From an uncultured Clostridia bacterium (GTDB taxonomy: Bacteria > Bacillota > Clostridia > Oscillospirales > Acutalibacteraceae), in assembly GCA_944384905.1 (NCBI GenBank), contig CALWVE010000038.1, positions 1 to 64,000 of the forward strand: DNA of 64,000 bases, in the 5' to 3' direction. A program made the position numbers and the translations under genes. Position 1 is the stretch's first letter. Every line of letters begins with the position of its first letter. The notes beneath the pieces are model-generated. The model ran no database searches, had not been told where the DNA came from, and saw only the letters and a list, made by a program, of their open reading frames with translations. Shown one piece after another: positions 63,509-64,000 of the stretch.

Positions 63509-64000
63509 GTGGGTAAATTATATGTTGGCGGAAAAAAGAAAAAACAGCCCGGAAAGCGGTACCGTCCGGGCGGGCGCAATCGTTTTTTAACGCCGGGTAT
63601 CCTTGCCGCGGGCGTGGTTTGTGTGGCGGTTGTGGCCGTGGCGGTGCTGTTTGCAGCGGGCGTTTTGCGTTTGCCGGAGTTTAAGCCGGCACAGAACACG
63701 TCTTCGGGTACGTCGGAAACGTCTTCCCAGGCACCGGAATCTTCACAGGAAGAAAACAACAGCGCGCAGCCGGAAAGCCAGCCGGCCGAAAGCGGAACGG
63801 ATTCCCGTGTGACGGACCCGAACCTTTCGTATCAGCTTTTGTATCCGGAACTGTATGTAGAGCCGGAACAGATTGTGGAGCGCACCGAGGGCGATAAGGT
63901 TGTGTATCTTACGTTTAACGACGCGCCCAGCGGGAACACGAAAGCCCTGCTCGATTTGCTGGATCAGCTGAAAATTAAAGCCACGTTTTTTGTGACGGCG
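63509..64000 (+). CDS. NodB-family polysaccharide deacetylase-like protein (partial, GTG start)
   Basis: 164 codons run to the window edge. The protein has a basic N-terminus (KKKKQPGKRYRPGGRNR), one membrane helix (about 28-50), a Ser/Glu/Pro/Gln linker (about 58-100), and the beginning of a NodB domain (KVVYLTFNDAPSGNTKALLD, KATFFVTA). In active deacetylases the first motif is TFDDG, where the first Asp is the catalytic base; here it is Asn (TFND), so activity is doubtful. GTG follows AAAAGGAG by 6 bases. Confidence 0.8.
   Translation, partial: MGKLYVGGKKKKQPGKRYRPGGRNRFLTPGILAAGVVCVAVVAVAVLFAAGVLRLPEFKPAQNTSSGTSETSSQAPESSQEENNSAQPESQPAESGTDSRVTDPNLSYQLLYPELYVEPEQIVERTEGDKVVYLTFNDAPSGNTKALLDLLDQLKIKATFFVTA

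Overview
The window looks like the chromosomal replication-origin region of a low-GC-phylum but moderately GC-rich anaerobe, most likely a gut Clostridia member of the Oscillospiraceae/Ruminococcaceae type. This rests on the canonical Firmicutes origin gene order, sigma-A-type promoters (TTGACA-N17-TATAAT, often with an extended TG before the -10), strong AAGGAGG ribosome sites, parS sites of the Bacillus/Clostridium type, glycyl-radical pyruvate formate-lyase, lipoproteins with long Ser/Glu linkers, and CCA-encoding tRNAs. A sigma-K-like promoter in front of a BclA-like surface protein hints at spore formation. The species cannot be named from the sequence alone.

Layout. The left arm (0.2-13.2 kb, minus strand) runs away from the origin: dnaA, dnaN, yaaA-like S4 gene, recF, remB-like gene, a zinc-ribbon membrane protein, gyrB, gyrA, then a BclA-like surface protein and a 3D/G5-domain wall protein. 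The right arm (14.3-25.3 kb, plus strand) carries rpmH, rnpA, yidD, yidC, jag, mnmE, mnmG, noc, (rsmG reversed), parA and parB, with three parS sites. oriC is most likely in the 13.2-14.4 kb dnaA-rpmH interval and/or the dnaN-dnaA interval (11.5-11.9 kb); both carry DnaA-box-like sequences.

From 25 to 64 kb the genes are housekeeping and carbohydrate-related: acyl-ACP thioesterase, guaB, mannonate dehydratase and fructuronate reductase (uxuA, uxuB, far apart), pflB-pflA, araD with an AraR-like operator, a GH43-like protein, GH38 alpha-mannosidase, GH2 beta-mannosidase, four tRNAs, an acetyltransferase behind a possible leader-peptide attenuator, an XRE regulator diverging from a small Cys-rich protein, a Nudix hydrolase, several lipoproteins, a Gld-like ABC transporter operon, a cytoplasmic-type amidase, a PdxR/MocR regulator, a 2-hydroxyacid dehydrogenase, a sugar isomerase-like protein, trmB and the start of a NodB-family protein.

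The most unusual feature is a family of modular, palindrome-rich intergenic repeats, 13 copies in 64 kb (about 3.8 kb in total). A full copy is a chain of about five hairpins followed by a conserved tail. Individual hairpins exist in alternative sequence versions that keep their base pairing, and copies are mosaics of these versions. One copy forms a 0.7-kb inverted-repeat structure inside the dnaA-rpmH interval, and one supplies the last codons of pdxR. This resembles in principle the pneumococcal BOX elements or REP/ERIC families, but I do not recognise the sequence.
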